From Paenibacillus montaniterrae (GTDB lineage: Bacteria; Bacillota; Bacilli; Paenibacillales; Paenibacillaceae), in the NCBI RefSeq assembly GCF_018403185.1, contig NZ_BOSE01000004.1, forward strand, positions 434,001-498,000: a stretch of 64,000 nt of DNA, in the 5' to 3' direction. The translations under genes and the position numbers were made by a program. Shown one piece after another: positions 34,632-43,703 of the stretch. The notes below the pieces were generated by a model. That model saw only the letters and a list, made by a program, of their open reading frames with translations, did no database searches and was not told where the DNA came from. How positions within the stretch are numbered: the first letter of the stretch is position 1; each line of letters begins with the position of its first letter.

Positions 34632-35696
34632 TTAAATATAGACCGGCAATGGATCAACCTTCAAAGGATTCTCCATAATCCAGCTTTTCTCCTCATTAAA
34701 GAGATATGCACGATGTATGAGCACCTTGACCTGTTCACCTGGATGCAGCACATCCTTTTCAAGCGAGCGATACGTAATCAGCTTCTGGCCTTCAATTTCA
34801 AGCTCAACCATCCATTCACTGCCGCGGAAGTGCAAATGCTTCACACTTGCATCCATCGTAGCAGATGCCAGCACAATTTCACCTGACTTGCCTACTTCTA
34901 TATATTCGGGGCGAATTAAAGCTTTAATGCCTTCATTAGTCGGCACATCCTCATAGCCTTTAAAGCATTGGATATTGTCGATTAGCGAGGATTCGCCAAT
35001 AAAGCTGGCAACGAACGGCGTTTGCGGATTTTTGTAAATATCCCACGGCGTTCCTTTTTGCTCGAGCTTGCCTTTGCTAATAATCATAATTTCATCCGCT
35101 ACCTCAATCGCTTCCTCCTGGTCATGGGTTACGAAAATCGAAGTAATGCCTAGCTCGCTTATCATATCCTTCAACCAGGTGCGCAGCTCCGTACGAATTT
35201 TCGCATCAATCGCCGCAAATGGCTCATCAAGCAATAGCAGCTGCGGTTCAGGAGCCAGCGCTCTGGCAAACGCAACACGCTGGCGCTGTCCCCCGGAAAG
35301 CTGGTGCGGATAGCGATGCTCAAAGCCCTTTAGCCCTGTCAGCTCGACTAAATATTGAACACGCTCTTTAATCGCCGCTTTATTTTGCTTCTTCACCTTT
35401 AAACCGAATGCGATATTGTCGAATACCGTCATATGCTTGAACAGCGCATAGTTTTGAAACACAAAACCGATGCCGCGCTCTTGCGGAGGAAGATCATTCA
35501 CTCGTTTGCCGTGGAAGAAAATATCGCCTGAGGTTGGTGTTTCCAAGCCGGCGAGCATACGAAGAATCGAGGTTTTACCGCCGCCGCTTGGGCCGAGAAA
35601 ACCGATCAGCTTGCCTTTTTCAATTTCAAAGCTAACATCCTGTACAGCATGAAAGCTGCCAAATTCCTTATTTAAGTTTTTGACCTCGATATGCAT
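34632..35696 (-). CDS. cysA: sulfate ABC transporter ATP-binding protein
   Basis: ATPase energising sulfate or thiosulfate import. The 354 residues contain Walker A GPSGGGKTS, signature LSGGQRQRVAFARAL, Walker B LLLLDEPFAAID and H-loop FVTHDQEEA, plus a C-terminal TOBE-like regulatory domain (about 235-345, with ALIRPEYIEVG). The FGSFHAVQDVSFEIEKGKL start is typical of CysA. It is 3 bp from cysW, so translation is coupled. Its stop codon TAA lies in the direct repeat of the single structured repeat unit. Confidence 0.95.
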   Translation of the reverse strand: MHIEVKNLNKEFGSFHAVQDVSFEIEKGKLIGFLGPSGGGKTSILRMLAGLETPTSGDIFFHGKRVNDLPPQERGIGFVFQNYALFKHMTVFDNIAFGLKVKKQNKAAIKERVQYLVELTGLKGFEHRYPHQLSGGQRQRVAFARALAPEPQLLLLDEPFAAIDAKIRTELRTWLKDMISELGITSIFVTHDQEEAIEVADEIMIISKGKLEQKGTPWDIYKNPQTPFVASFIGESSLIDNIQCFKGYEDVPTNEGIKALIRPEYIEVGKSGEIVLASATMDASVKHLHFRGSEWMVELEIEGQKLITYRSLEKDVLHPGEQVKVLIHRAYLFNEEKSWIMENPLKVDPLPVYI

Positions 35697-35699
35697 AAA

Positions 35700-36497
35700 T
35701 TAATGCACTTCCTTTCTCTTCTTCGTCCACTCCATTAACAGCAGCAGCATAATGGAAAACGCCGCCAGCACAAGCGCAATGCCGTTCGCTGCAACGACAT
35801 TGAAGTTTTCCACATCCTGATATACTAGCGTAGTAGCAGTCTGCGTCTTGTTAATAATATTGCCTGAGACAACCAGCACGGCGCCAAATTCCCCCAGCGA
35901 GCGCGCCACAGTCAATACAACGCCGTACATCACAGCAAAGCGAATATTCGGCCATGTCACCTTCCAAAAGGTATACCACGAGTAGGCGCCCAGCGTCGTT
36001 GCCGCCTGCTCCTGCTGATCGCCGATTTCCTGCAGCACAGGCATCACCTCGCGCACCATAATCGGAAACGTAACAAACAAGGTCGCCAGCACCATACCTG
36101 GCAGAGCGTATACTATTTGCACGCCCAAATTATTAAACATGGTGCCGAGCACCGTGTTCGGGCCAAGCAGCAATACAATCATCAAACCGCCAATAACTGG
36201 CGAAACGGCAAACGGCAAATCTACAATGCTGTTACAGAGCCGCTTGGCAAAAGGTGAAAGCCAGCTAGCCCGCACCAGATAGATCGCAAGCATTACGCCA
36301 AATAGCGTATTGACTACGGTCACGATCAACACGATTGTCGCCGTCATTTGCAGCGCATGCAGGGATTGTGGACGCAAAAGCGCATCGGCAAAACCTGAGA
36401 AACCATCTGCCCAAGCTCCAGTAAAAATTTTGTATAACGGCAAAAAAAGCACAACAGCAACTACAATATAGGTTAACGTAATCCAGAGCCTTCTCAT
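35700..36497 (-). CDS. cysW: sulfate ABC transporter permease CysW
   Basis: One of two membrane subunits of the sulfate importer. The 265-residue protein has six predicted helices and the coupling-loop EAA motif region AATTLGAYSWYTFWKVTWPNI. The later block SLGEFGAVLVVSGN is characteristic of CysW. Its start overlaps the cysT end by 1 bp and it is 3 bp ahead of cysA. Confidence 0.94.
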   Translation of the reverse strand: MRRLWITLTYIVVAVVLFLPLYKIFTGAWADGFSGFADALLRPQSLHALQMTATIVLIVTVVNTLFGVMLAIYLVRASWLSPFAKRLCNSIVDLPFAVSPVIGGLMIVLLLGPNTVLGTMFNNLGVQIVYALPGMVLATLFVTFPIMVREVMPVLQEIGDQQEQAATTLGAYSWYTFWKVTWPNIRFAVMYGVVLTVARSLGEFGAVLVVSGNIINKTQTATTLVYQDVENFNVVAANGIALVLAAFSIMLLLLMEWTKKRKEVH

Positions 36498-37300
36498 TAT
36501 GCCTGACCCCCACGATTAAGCTTATGAATGAACCAAAGAATCAGGAAAGAAATCGAAAGCAGCAAAACAGATACGGCAGCCGCGCCGTGCGGATTATTAC
36601 TTTCAATTTCACCAAAAATATAAACCGAGGCTACCAATGTTTTGCCTGGAATATTTCCTGCAATTAAGACAACCGCGCCAAACTCGGCAATCGCCCTGGA
36701 GAAAGCGAGCATCGCCCCGCTTAAAATACCCGGCAGCATCGTTGGCAAAATAATTTGAAAAAAGGTTCGCGTCTTTGAGGAACCAAGCGTATAGGCCGCT
36801 TCTTCCTCCGATTGATCGAGCTCCTCCAGCAATGGCTGCAGGCCGCGTATTACAAAAGGAAAGGTAACAAACATCATCGCAATGACAATTGCCGGCTCAT
36901 GAAATACAAGATCAAGCCCAAACCATTCATAAAACAAGCTGCTTGGTCCAACGAGCAGCAACAGAATAAAGCCTGCGACGGCAGTAGGCAGCGCGAAAGG
37001 CAAGTCTATGACACTATTTAAAATACTTTTTCCGACAAATTCATAGCGCGTCAGTACCCAGCCAATCATCGTGCCCAGCAATACGTTGATCAGCGTAGCA
37101 ATAGCAGCCAGCTTGACGGTTAGCAGCACAGCCTTCCATGCTAATGGATCGGATAAACTATCTATGAAACTTGCTAATCCTTGCGAGAAGGATTGCGTAT
37201 AGATCCCGACAATTGGAATAATAATCAGTCCGATAAAATAGATGAACACAATCGTTCGAAAGCTATAGCTCCAGGGTTTGCTGCGAAAAAGAGAGTTCAA
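36497..37300 (-). CDS. cysT: sulfate ABC transporter permease CysT
   Basis: Second membrane subunit of the sulfate importer. The 267-residue protein has six helices, the DLPFALPTAVAGF block, the coupling loop EEAAYTLGSSKTRTFFQIILP and the AIAEFGAVVLIAGN region. TTG 37300 follows GGAGG. It is the first gene of the operon, about 55 bp after a sigma-A-type promoter. Confidence 0.94.
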   Translation of the reverse strand: MNSLFRSKPWSYSFRTIVFIYFIGLIIIPIVGIYTQSFSQGLASFIDSLSDPLAWKAVLLTVKLAAIATLINVLLGTMIGWVLTRYEFVGKSILNSVIDLPFALPTAVAGFILLLLVGPSSLFYEWFGLDLVFHEPAIVIAMMFVTFPFVIRGLQPLLEELDQSEEEAAYTLGSSKTRTFFQIILPTMLPGILSGAMLAFSRAIAEFGAVVLIAGNIPGKTLVASVYIFGEIESNNPHGAAAVSVLLLSISFLILWFIHKLNRGGQA

Positions 37301-37355
37301 TCTGCTCTGCCTCCATCAATCAATGATTATTCCCACTTGAATACTAGGTATTTAC

Positions 37356-37385
37356 AATGTATCACTCCCACCTAATGGAAGTCAA
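37356..37385 (-). promoter_or_regulatory. promoter of the sulfate transport operon
   Basis: Minus strand TTGACT (37380-37385), 18-bp spacer, TACATT (37356-37361). No SAM riboswitch motif was seen between it and cysT. The palindrome-like TAGTATTCAAGTGGGAATA just after it may be a repressor site. Confidence 0.6.
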
Positions 37386-37411
37386 TGTATTTTTCTCATA
37401 TATTTTCACAA

Positions 37412-37505
37412 AAACAAAAACGCAACAGCCCTATGCAAACTGTCCAGTCACCATGCCAAAAACTTCTCAATTGGCAGGTGAATGACTGCTGCAAGCCATT
37501 GCGTC
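37412..37505 (-). terminator. large terminator-like hairpin downstream of yvyE
   Basis: Minus strand CAGTCAttCACCTGCCAA pairs with TTGGCATGGTGACTG, and outer CGCAA with TTGCG, then TTTTTGTTTTTG. It lies about 155 bp after the yvyE stop. Confidence 0.6.
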
Positions 37506-37658
37506 ATCAACAAAACTATGCATCTTAACTTTCGTTTACTTAAGATGCTTGGTTATATGATTTCAATTGGATATTCTTCGCACATAAAAGGAATGGAACG
37601 AACATTCGGCATAATCTGCTCCCTTCAGAGGTTGCATACACGCCCTAGCACGTCGACG

Positions 37659-38291
37659 TTATTCCCCTTCAATAAAATAACGCTCTTCCCCGACTGTAAT
37701 GGTCGATTTACCCTGTGTAAAGTCGGTGGCCCAGTCGACAAACTGCTCTGCTTGGTCTGCCTCAGGCAAGCAGCATACGGTTACTTTATCGGTAAAATCT
37801 ATGCTGCCAAGCCTTGTCCCCCGCCCATGCAGCTCGTTCTCCAGCTTGCCATACCATGTATAGTCGACCTCGATAAACACCTCGCGGTGCAGCACATAAA
37901 CGATTTCCTCTGCCGCTTCAATTCCCGCTACCGCTCCATCGGTATAGGCACGAACCAGCCCGCCAGCGCCTAGCATAATGCCGCCAAAGTATCTCGTGAC
38001 AACTACTGCGACATTTTTCAGCCCTTTGTTCTTAATAACCTCTAAAATCGGCTTGCCAGCCGTACCGCTTGGCTCGCCATCGTCTGAAGCCTTTTGAAAT
38101 TGATCGCGCTCGCCAACCATATAGGCGGAGCAGTTATGCGTAGCCTGTCGGTGCAGCCGTTTAATTTCGTCGATAAAAGCGATCGCTTCTTCTTCCGTTT
38201 CTACTGGTCGTGCATAGCCGATAAAGCGAGATTTTTTGATTACAATTTCACGGCTTCCATCCTTGCGCACCGTTCGATATCGCTGCAGCAA
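37659..38291 (-). CDS. yvyE: YigZ/IMPACT family protein
   Basis: Member of the UPF0029/IMPACT family, linked in other species to translation control and peptidase-like function; exact role unknown. The product has the family core HNCSAYMVGERDQFQKASDDGEPSGTAGKPIL (cited here in parts: ATHNCSAY, SDDGEPSGTAG) and VVVTRYFGGIMLGAGGLVRAY, and a C-terminal DUF1949-like domain. TTG 38291 is preferred: it is 8 nt after GGGAG and gives MLQRYRTVRKDG, which lines up with the start of B. subtilis YvyE. ATGs at 38306 and 38297 lack a spaced site. Confidence 0.9.
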   Translation of the reverse strand: MLQRYRTVRKDGSREIVIKKSRFIGYARPVETEEEAIAFIDEIKRLHRQATHNCSAYMVGERDQFQKASDDGEPSGTAGKPILEVIKNKGLKNVAVVVTRYFGGIMLGAGGLVRAYTDGAVAGIEAAEEIVYVLHREVFIEVDYTWYGKLENELHGRGTRLGSIDFTDKVTVCCLPEADQAEQFVDWATDFTQGKSTITVGEERYFIEGE

Positions 38292-38319
38292 AACCATCAC
38301 TCCCATTTATAAAATAAAC

Positions 38320-38355
38320 AATCCTGCACAACGAAAACCGGAGTTGTGCAGGATT
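38320..38355. terminator. terminator of pgi
   Basis: AATCCTGCACAAC/GTTGTGCAGGATT stem with a T-rich sequence after it on the minus strand. Confidence 0.85.
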
Positions 38356-38419
38356 ATATTTTCATATGCTTAGTTAAACTTGCATGATGCCGTCCCCTAA
38401 TGCAGGTGATGCAGATCTA

Positions 38420-39769
38420 TTAGAGACGAGCTTCCAGCTCAGCTTTTTCCTTCTCATAGCCAGGCTTGCCTAGCAAAGCAAACATATTTGTTTTATACGC
38501 TTCTACACCAGGCTGATCGAACGGATTAACCCCTAGCAAATATCCGCTTATCGCACATGCTTTTTCGAAGAAATAAACCATGTAGCCAAATGTATAAGGC
38601 GACATATCTTGAAGGTTAACAATCAGGTTAGGAACTTGTCCATCCGTATGAGCCAGCAGTGTGCCTTGGAACGCTTTTTTGTTAACGAAATCCATCGTTT
38701 TGCCTGCAAGGAAGTTCAAGCCATCTAGATCGCCTTCCTCTGCTTCAATCGTAATATGCTCAGGCACTTCATTCACCTGGATAACCGTTTCAAAAATATT
38801 GCGGTTCCCTTGCTGAATAAATTGACCCATTGAATGCAAATCAGTTGAGAAGTCAACAGAAGCTGGATAAATTCCTTTGAAATCCTTGCCTTCAGACTCG
38901 CCGAACAGCTGCTTCCACCATTCAGAAACAAAATGAAGGTTAGGCTCATAGTTAACCAAAATTTCCGTAACTTTGCCTTTGCGATACAAGCTGTTGCGAA
39001 TCGCTGCATATTGATATGCTTCGTTTTCCGCTAGCTCTGGCTTGCTGTATGCTACAGAAGCGTCGGCAGCGCCTTGCATCATCGCGTCGATGTCGATGCC
39101 TGCTACAGCAATTGGCAGCAAGCCTACAGCTGTAAGCACAGAATAACGGCCACCAACATCATCAGGGATAATGAAGGACTCATAGCCTTCAGCTGTTGCC
39201 AACGATTTTAATGCACCTTTTGCTTTATCTGTTGTGGCATAAATGCGCTTGCGAGCTTCTTCCTTGCCATACTTTTTCTCAAGCTCAGCACGGAAAATAC
39301 GGAAAGCAATCGCAGGCTCAGTTGTTGTTCCTGATTTGGAAATAACATTGATCGACCAGTCGCGGCCTTCAATCAGTTGCAGCAAATGCTTCACATATGT
39401 AGAACTGATATTATTGCCGGCAAACAATACTTGCGGCGTTTTACGCTGCTCTTTCGTTTGCAGATTATAGAAGGAATTGGACAGCATTTCAATTGCTGCT
39501 CTTGCGCCAAGATAAGAACCGCCAATACCGATCACGATCAATACTTCAGAATCGCCTTGAATTTTTGCAGCGGCTTGCTTGATGCGTGCAAACTCTTCCT
39601 TGTCATATTCTGTCGGCAAATTGATCCAGCCTAAATAATCAGAGCCTGCGCCTGTACCATTATGAAGCTGCTCATGCGCAACACGTACCTGCTCTGCAAA
39701 ATAATCAATCTCGTGCTGACCTACAAAGCCAAGCGCTTTGCTATAATCGAATTGAACTGTATTTCCCAT
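38420..39769 (-). CDS. pgi: glucose-6-phosphate isomerase
   Basis: Interconverts glucose-6-P and fructose-6-P in glycolysis. The 449-residue protein has family signatures [51 protein letters not shown] and the C-terminal [17 protein letters not shown] 39769 follows GGAGG; the frame extends seven codons upstream without a better site. It is monocistronic with its own terminator and lies downstream of repeat array 5. Confidence 0.97.
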   Translation of the reverse strand: MGNTVQFDYSKALGFVGQHEIDYFAEQVRVAHEQLHNGTGAGSDYLGWINLPTEYDKEEFARIKQAAAKIQGDSEVLIVIGIGGSYLGARAAIEMLSNSFYNLQTKEQRKTPQVLFAGNNISSTYVKHLLQLIEGRDWSINVISKSGTTTEPAIAFRIFRAELEKKYGKEEARKRIYATTDKAKGALKSLATAEGYESFIIPDDVGGRYSVLTAVGLLPIAVAGIDIDAMMQGAADASVAYSKPELAENEAYQYAAIRNSLYRKGKVTEILVNYEPNLHFVSEWWKQLFGESEGKDFKGIYPASVDFSTDLHSMGQFIQQGNRNIFETVIQVNEVPEHITIEAEEGDLDGLNFLAGKTMDFVNKKAFQGTLLAHTDGQVPNLIVNLQDMSPYTFGYMVYFFEKACAISGYLLGVNPFDQPGVEAYKTNMFALLGKPGYEKEKAELEARL

Positions 39770-39904
39770 GGTTTCTACGACCTCCAACATTTCAGAAGAT
39801 AGCTTCTTCTCTATTTAACACTTTTAATTAAGGATATCGAATTTGTACCGTAAACACAAGTGGGGGAGGTATAATAACTATTTAGACCTACCACAAACCC
39901 CCTC

Positions 39905-40432
39905 TATATAGCGGTAATTCAAAATTCTCGACTTTGATGACGATGCGATTGCGTTGGGGATTACTCGACGTCGAATCTTGAACGCTAGCGAAAACTCCGG
40001 TGCTCACGTAGGTCTTATCTACGCTGCGCTCCTTGTTTTCTAGTATCATCCCATCTTCTTGGTCCTGAAAGCCCGATTTTAAACCTTTCATTGGAATTGG
40101 AGGGTTTAAAACCGGACTTTGATGACGAGGTTGTGCGTTATAGCTTATTCGACGGCGAATCTTGAACGCTAGCGAAAGCTTATGCTTCCGTTATATGTTT
40201 CCTGCGGAAACATTGGAGGTGCTCACGTAGCTTTTGCTTACGCTGCGCTCCTCGTTTTCTACTAGCATCCAAGCTTCTTGGACTTGCATTCAAAAAAAGC
40301 TACAGCGGAGGAGCAAAGCATCCGGAAAACGAAGTGGGTCGCCTTTAACATCGTAATGCAAACTTAAAATTAAAATAAAAGCATTACGATTTAAAAAGCG
40401 ACTGGAGGATGCTTTGCTCCGGAGCGCTGAAC
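39905..40432 (-). repeat. array 5: two structured repeat units plus the second palindrome, inverted
   Basis: On the minus strand the order is second palindrome (40432-40291), unit J (40290-40096), unit K (40095-39905). Unit J carries an extra hairpin ATGTTTCC-TGC-GGAAACAT, a sequence variant of the hairpin in units A and E. Unit K has GAAAAC/GTTTTC. J's right arm (AAAGTCCGGTTTTAAACC) pairs with K's left arm (GGTTTAAAATCGGGCTTT) across the junction better than either pairs within its own unit. The array touches the stop codon of the DUF420 gene. Confidence 0.93.
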
Positions 40433-40434
40433 CA

Positions 40435-40956
40435 TCAATAATATGGCGAAATCATGAGGTAGACGATTACGCCTGTCAAGCTGACATATAGCCAGATCGG
40501 CATCGTCCAGCGGGAAATTTTGCGGTGTTTTTCGATTTGATTGGTCATGCCTCTAATCGCTGAAAACAATGCAAATGGAACGACAGCGGCTGCCAGCACG
40601 ATATGTGTGATCAGCACGAAGAAATAAATGTAGCGCAGCACGCCTTCGCCGCCATAGGATGTGGACTCTGTTAAGTAGTGGTAGGTTACATACGATACAA
40701 GAAACAGCGTCGTTGTAACAAATGCAACTCCGATAAAGGTTTTGTGCATTTTAATATTTTTCTTTTTAATCGCAATTAATGCAGTTAACAGCGCCAAAAA
40801 CGTAAAGCTGTTAAAGATCGCATTCAGCATCGGCAATATTTTTACGTCAAAGCCGATTTCTCCATCATATGCCGGAAGGAAAAACAAAATTGTGATCAAT
40901 GCGACAATAATGACCGTTAGCGTCATAACGAGCGCCGTGTAATTTTTCTCTTTCAT
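40435..40956 (-). CDS. DUF420 membrane protein (CtaM/YozB-like)
   Basis: Integral membrane protein linked in Bacillales to cytochrome oxidase assembly. The 173-residue protein has five predicted helices and conserved-looking histidines in KMHKTFIGVAF, VTYHYLT, ITHIVLAA and EKHRKISRWTMPIW, the DUF420 pattern that could bind copper or heme. ATG 40956 lies 12 nt after AGGAGG. It is a single gene; no ctaA-G genes are in the window. The stop codon borders repeat array 5, which would be the 3' end of its message. Confidence 0.85.
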   Translation of the reverse strand: MKEKNYTALVMTLTVIIVALITILFFLPAYDGEIGFDVKILPMLNAIFNSFTFLALLTALIAIKKKNIKMHKTFIGVAFVTTTLFLVSYVTYHYLTESTSYGGEGVLRYIYFFVLITHIVLAAAVVPFALFSAIRGMTNQIEKHRKISRWTMPIWLYVSLTGVIVYLMISPYY

Positions 40957-41054
40957 TAGCTCGATTAACCTCCTAAACATTTCGTAGGCATGTTAGCTGC
41001 CGGACAACCGCTTCCATTGCTTGAGCAGCGGGCATTCGCCTTCATTTTTGCCTG

Positions 41055-41104
41055 GGGCGTGTCTCAGAACTCCGAGGACACTGAGCGGGTTTTCAGACAC
41101 GCCC
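41055..41104. terminator. GGGCGTGTCT/AGACACGCCC hairpin
   Basis: 10-bp perfect stem with a 30-nt loop holding CTCAGAACTCCGAGGACAC, similar to a motif at 4508-4526. It stands in the 303-bp gap between the DUF420 gene and the small membrane protein, on which no other gene is seen. Function unclear. Confidence 0.5.
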
Positions 41105-41259
41105 AAGCTCTCTTTCATACTTTAGCGCATAATAACGAACTGTACCACAACAATATTGACGCTTTTGTAACAGAAAACCGACGTTTTTATGGAGCAAGAC
41201 TATGTTAAACTTTATGTATGGCTTTTCTCATTAATCTAATACATACAAGGGGTGAACCG

Positions 41260-41568
41260 ATGAAATGGAATAAAATTGTTAGCTTAATAATAGGATCTGT
41301 CACTTCACTTGTATGCCTGTCGTTTTCAATTAATCTTGCCCTTGGTTCAGGTAAACTAACCATGTTTAATCTTTGGTTTTTCATAATACCAATAATGATT
41401 GCTTTCGCAGGGTCTCTTCTTTCCAAGCGATTACTAATATTGATTTCAATGGTTTGGTTAATACCATCGGCAATGTACTTAAGCTTTGGAGTGCTGTATA
41501 TTTTCGCATATGCAGTTAGTTTAATCTTGCTTTATATCAAGCAGCAACCCAACAATTCATTGAAATGA
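41260..41568 (+). CDS. small membrane protein of unknown function
   Basis: 102 residues with three predicted helices (IVSLIIGSVTSLVCLSFSI, LWFFIIPIMIAFAGSLL, LISMVWLIPSAMYLSF and a further hydrophobic stretch to YIFAYAVSLILLYI) and a short polar tail. No family recognised. ATG 41260 follows AAGGGGTG; the frame before it has no site. It is AT-rich compared with neighbours, lies alone and is followed by a hairpin. Confidence 0.65.
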   Translation: MKWNKIVSLIIGSVTSLVCLSFSINLALGSGKLTMFNLWFFIIPIMIAFAGSLLSKRLLILISMVWLIPSAMYLSFGVLYIFAYAVSLILLYIKQQPNNSLK

Positions 41569-41602
41569 CTTTTCAAGAGATTTAACAGTGTCTTTAGCAA
41601 AA

Positions 41603-41640
41603 ATGCTAGCCTCGCTCATTTGACAGAACGAAGCTAGCAT
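41603..41640. terminator. terminator between small membrane protein and araC-type gene
   Basis: ATGCTAGCCTCG/CGAAGCTAGCAT stem with an imperfect step, between two converging genes. Confidence 0.7.
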
Positions 41641-41653
41641 CGTTTAAGCTTAT

Positions 41654-42526
41654 TCACTTATAGTGCTCGTCCAGCTCTAACGGCTGCTGCTCAGCATGGT
41701 CGGCAGTCTGATGCAGCTCGCGGTATTTGCCTGGCGTAATGCCTTCTTTTTTGCGAAAGGTTGCCACGAAATGGCTCACATCGTTAAAGCCCGTCTGCTC
41801 GGCAACCTCGCGCAGCGCACGCTGCGGATGCTGCAATATAATGCGCTTTGCTTCTCGCAGCCGCAGCTGAATCAGATACGAATACGGGCTCATATCGAAG
41901 GCATGCTGAAACAGCTCATGCAGCCCGTTAATGCCGATGCCAGCATAATCCGAAATTTCCTGCAGTCCGATATTGTCCGCCATATGCTGCTCCATCCAGC
42001 TTACGATTGGCTGCAGCCTGCGGTAATATTGCGACAGCGACGGCTGATTGTTCAGCATCCCGAATTTGCGAAGCTGCATTAAAAAATTGTACAGCTCGCT
42101 CGAAGCCTCCATATTGGAATGCGAATCGCTGCTTGCAATTCGCTCTAACAGATCATTAAACAAAATTCCAAACTGCTGGTCATCGGACTCCTCATAGAAG
42201 GTAGAGCGGTCCATCTCCAAAGCCTTCATGATCGCTGTTGCCGCCGCGCCGCCAAATGTGATGTAAATGGTAGACCAGCGCTCGGAAGTCGGATAATAGC
42301 TATGCGGAGTGAACGGCGTCAGCAGCACGCCCTTGCCCTTGGACAGCATAACAGACTCCCCGTGCAGCTCAAAGCGTCCTTCCCCATCCAGCGTATGCAG
42401 CCAGTGATAATAAGGATAGCCTTCCGGACGCTGAAAAATTCGTTCCCAGGCGCTATAGCCGATCGACTCCAGGTAAAGCGGCAGCGACCGTTCCATTGAC
42501 GAAAATACGTATCGAATATTTTCCAT
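41654..42526 (-). CDS. AraC-family transcriptional regulator
   Basis: Ligand-sensing DNA-binding regulator, likely controlling the galactan genes beside it. The 290-residue protein has an N-terminal cupin-like sensing domain (about 20-140, with GEGRFELHGESVMLSKGKGVLLTPFTPHSYYP in parts: GRFELHG, LTPFTPHSYYP). Two C-terminal helix-turn-helix motifs follow (about 180-280, LQEISDYAGIGINGLHELFQ and LREVAEQTGFNDVSHFVATFRK). ATG 42526 sits behind TTGGAG. It follows the cytoplasmic GH53 gene on the same strand with a 62-bp gap, so it may be the last gene of the operon. Confidence 0.88.
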   Translation of the reverse strand: MENIRYVFSSMERSLPLYLESIGYSAWERIFQRPEGYPYYHWLHTLDGEGRFELHGESVMLSKGKGVLLTPFTPHSYYPTSERWSTIYITFGGAAATAIMKALEMDRSTFYEESDDQQFGILFNDLLERIASSDSHSNMEASSELYNFLMQLRKFGMLNNQPSLSQYYRRLQPIVSWMEQHMADNIGLQEISDYAGIGINGLHELFQHAFDMSPYSYLIQLRLREAKRIILQHPQRALREVAEQTGFNDVSHFVATFRKKEGITPGKYRELHQTADHAEQQPLELDEHYK

Positions 42527-42588
42527 TCCCCACTCCAAGAGCTATCACCACCTTAGCGTTGATAACTCTCATTATGCATGATTAGCGA

Positions 42589-43641
42589 TTATTTTTCCAG
42601 AAATGCGTTAAGCGAATCGAGCTTGTTGCCTTTATAATCGAATAAGGTTAAATTAGACCAGTTATTTTCATGACCTACAGACCAGGTTGGCTTGGAAGGA
42701 ATCCAGCATGGCTCCCAGTAATAGAAGCCGAGGCCCAGTCCATCCGGCACCGCCTTGATGCGCTTGGTCAGCTCAAGCAGCCATTGGCGTTGTCCTTCCA
42801 CAGTAGGCGGGAAGCCCGGATAGATCCATTCTTCCTTGTTAAAAATAAGAGGCTGTTCGTCTGGCGGTGTCATCGTCCATGGATAAGCCACCTCGACTAC
42901 TACAATCGGCTTGCGGTAGCGTTTGGCCAAATCGGCCATATTGTCGGAAAACTCCTCCAATGTGCCATGCCACCATGAATAATAGGATAAGCCGATAATG
43001 TCGTAATCAATGCCCAGCGCAACCAGCTTGTCGTAGAAATATCGACTGCCTTCGTTATCTCCGCCGCGATCAATATGAATCATTACGGGAATTGCTGCAT
43101 CTCCTGCTGCTGCAGCCGCCTGTACGCCGCGAATGCCAGCGGCGATCAGCTGCCCCAGCTTCTCCCATTGCTCTGGCGTATTATGCTCGCCATCGACGCG
43201 TCCTTCGCCCCAAATCATGCCGTTTGTAATTTCGTTGCCGACCTGAACCATATCAGGCGCCGTTCCCTGCGCAATAAGCTGTTCGATAAAGGATGCTGTA
43301 AACTGCTCGACCGCCTGAACCAGCTCCTCGAAGCTAAGCTGCTCCCACGCTTTCGGCATATACTGCTTGGAAGGGTCAGCCCAATAATCGGAATAATGAA
43401 AATCGAGCAGAAAATGCAGCCCTTTTTCCTTGATCCGCTTCGCCATCATCAATGTTTTTTGCGGATTGCAGTAGTCGAACTCCGGATTGTTCCAAATGCG
43501 CAAGCGTGCGGAATTAACGCCGCTGTCCTGCAAAATGTCCAGCACATCGCGCTGCACGCCATTTTCATAGTACGCACCGCCTTCCGCTTCAATTTCGTCA
43601 ACGAATGAAATATCTGCGCCTTTAATAAATTCAATAGTCAT
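42589..43641 (-). CDS. ganB: GH53 endo-beta-1,4-galactanase, no signal peptide
   Basis: Cleaves beta-1,4-galactan or imported galacto-oligosaccharides; without a signal peptide it should act in the cytosol. The 350-residue protein starts TIEFIKGADISFVDEIEAEGG. The catalytic acid/base Glu lies in VQVGNEITNGMIWG and the nucleophile Glu in KPIVVVEVAYPWTM. ARLRIWNNPE and GLGFYYWEPCWIP are other family blocks. AAAGGAG precedes the ATG. It follows the two permeases in the operon and shares the fold, but only moderate sequence, with the secreted GH53 at 47417-49054. The pair fits extracellular depolymerisation, import and intracellular trimming. Confidence 0.92.
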   Translation of the reverse strand: MTIEFIKGADISFVDEIEAEGGAYYENGVQRDVLDILQDSGVNSARLRIWNNPEFDYCNPQKTLMMAKRIKEKGLHFLLDFHYSDYWADPSKQYMPKAWEQLSFEELVQAVEQFTASFIEQLIAQGTAPDMVQVGNEITNGMIWGEGRVDGEHNTPEQWEKLGQLIAAGIRGVQAAAAAGDAAIPVMIHIDRGGDNEGSRYFYDKLVALGIDYDIIGLSYYSWWHGTLEEFSDNMADLAKRYRKPIVVVEVAYPWTMTPPDEQPLIFNKEEWIYPGFPPTVEGQRQWLLELTKRIKAVPDGLGLGFYYWEPCWIPSKPTWSVGHENNWSNLTLFDYKGNKLDSLNAFLEK

Positions 43642-43703
43642 AATTCATTAGCTCCTTTTATCGTAAATGTTGAGAGATACGCCCCAGGGCGTGTATGCAG
43701 CCC

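Noticed and set aside
37301..37658. SAM riboswitch before the sulfate transport operon
   Set aside because: No S-box core motifs could be found; the large hairpin there fits a terminator of the yvyE gene on the same strand.
39905..40432. Insertion sequence or MITE with transposase
   Set aside because: No transposase frame and no constant target duplication is visible at the array borders; only the single unit has a direct repeat, and that belongs to the unit border itself.
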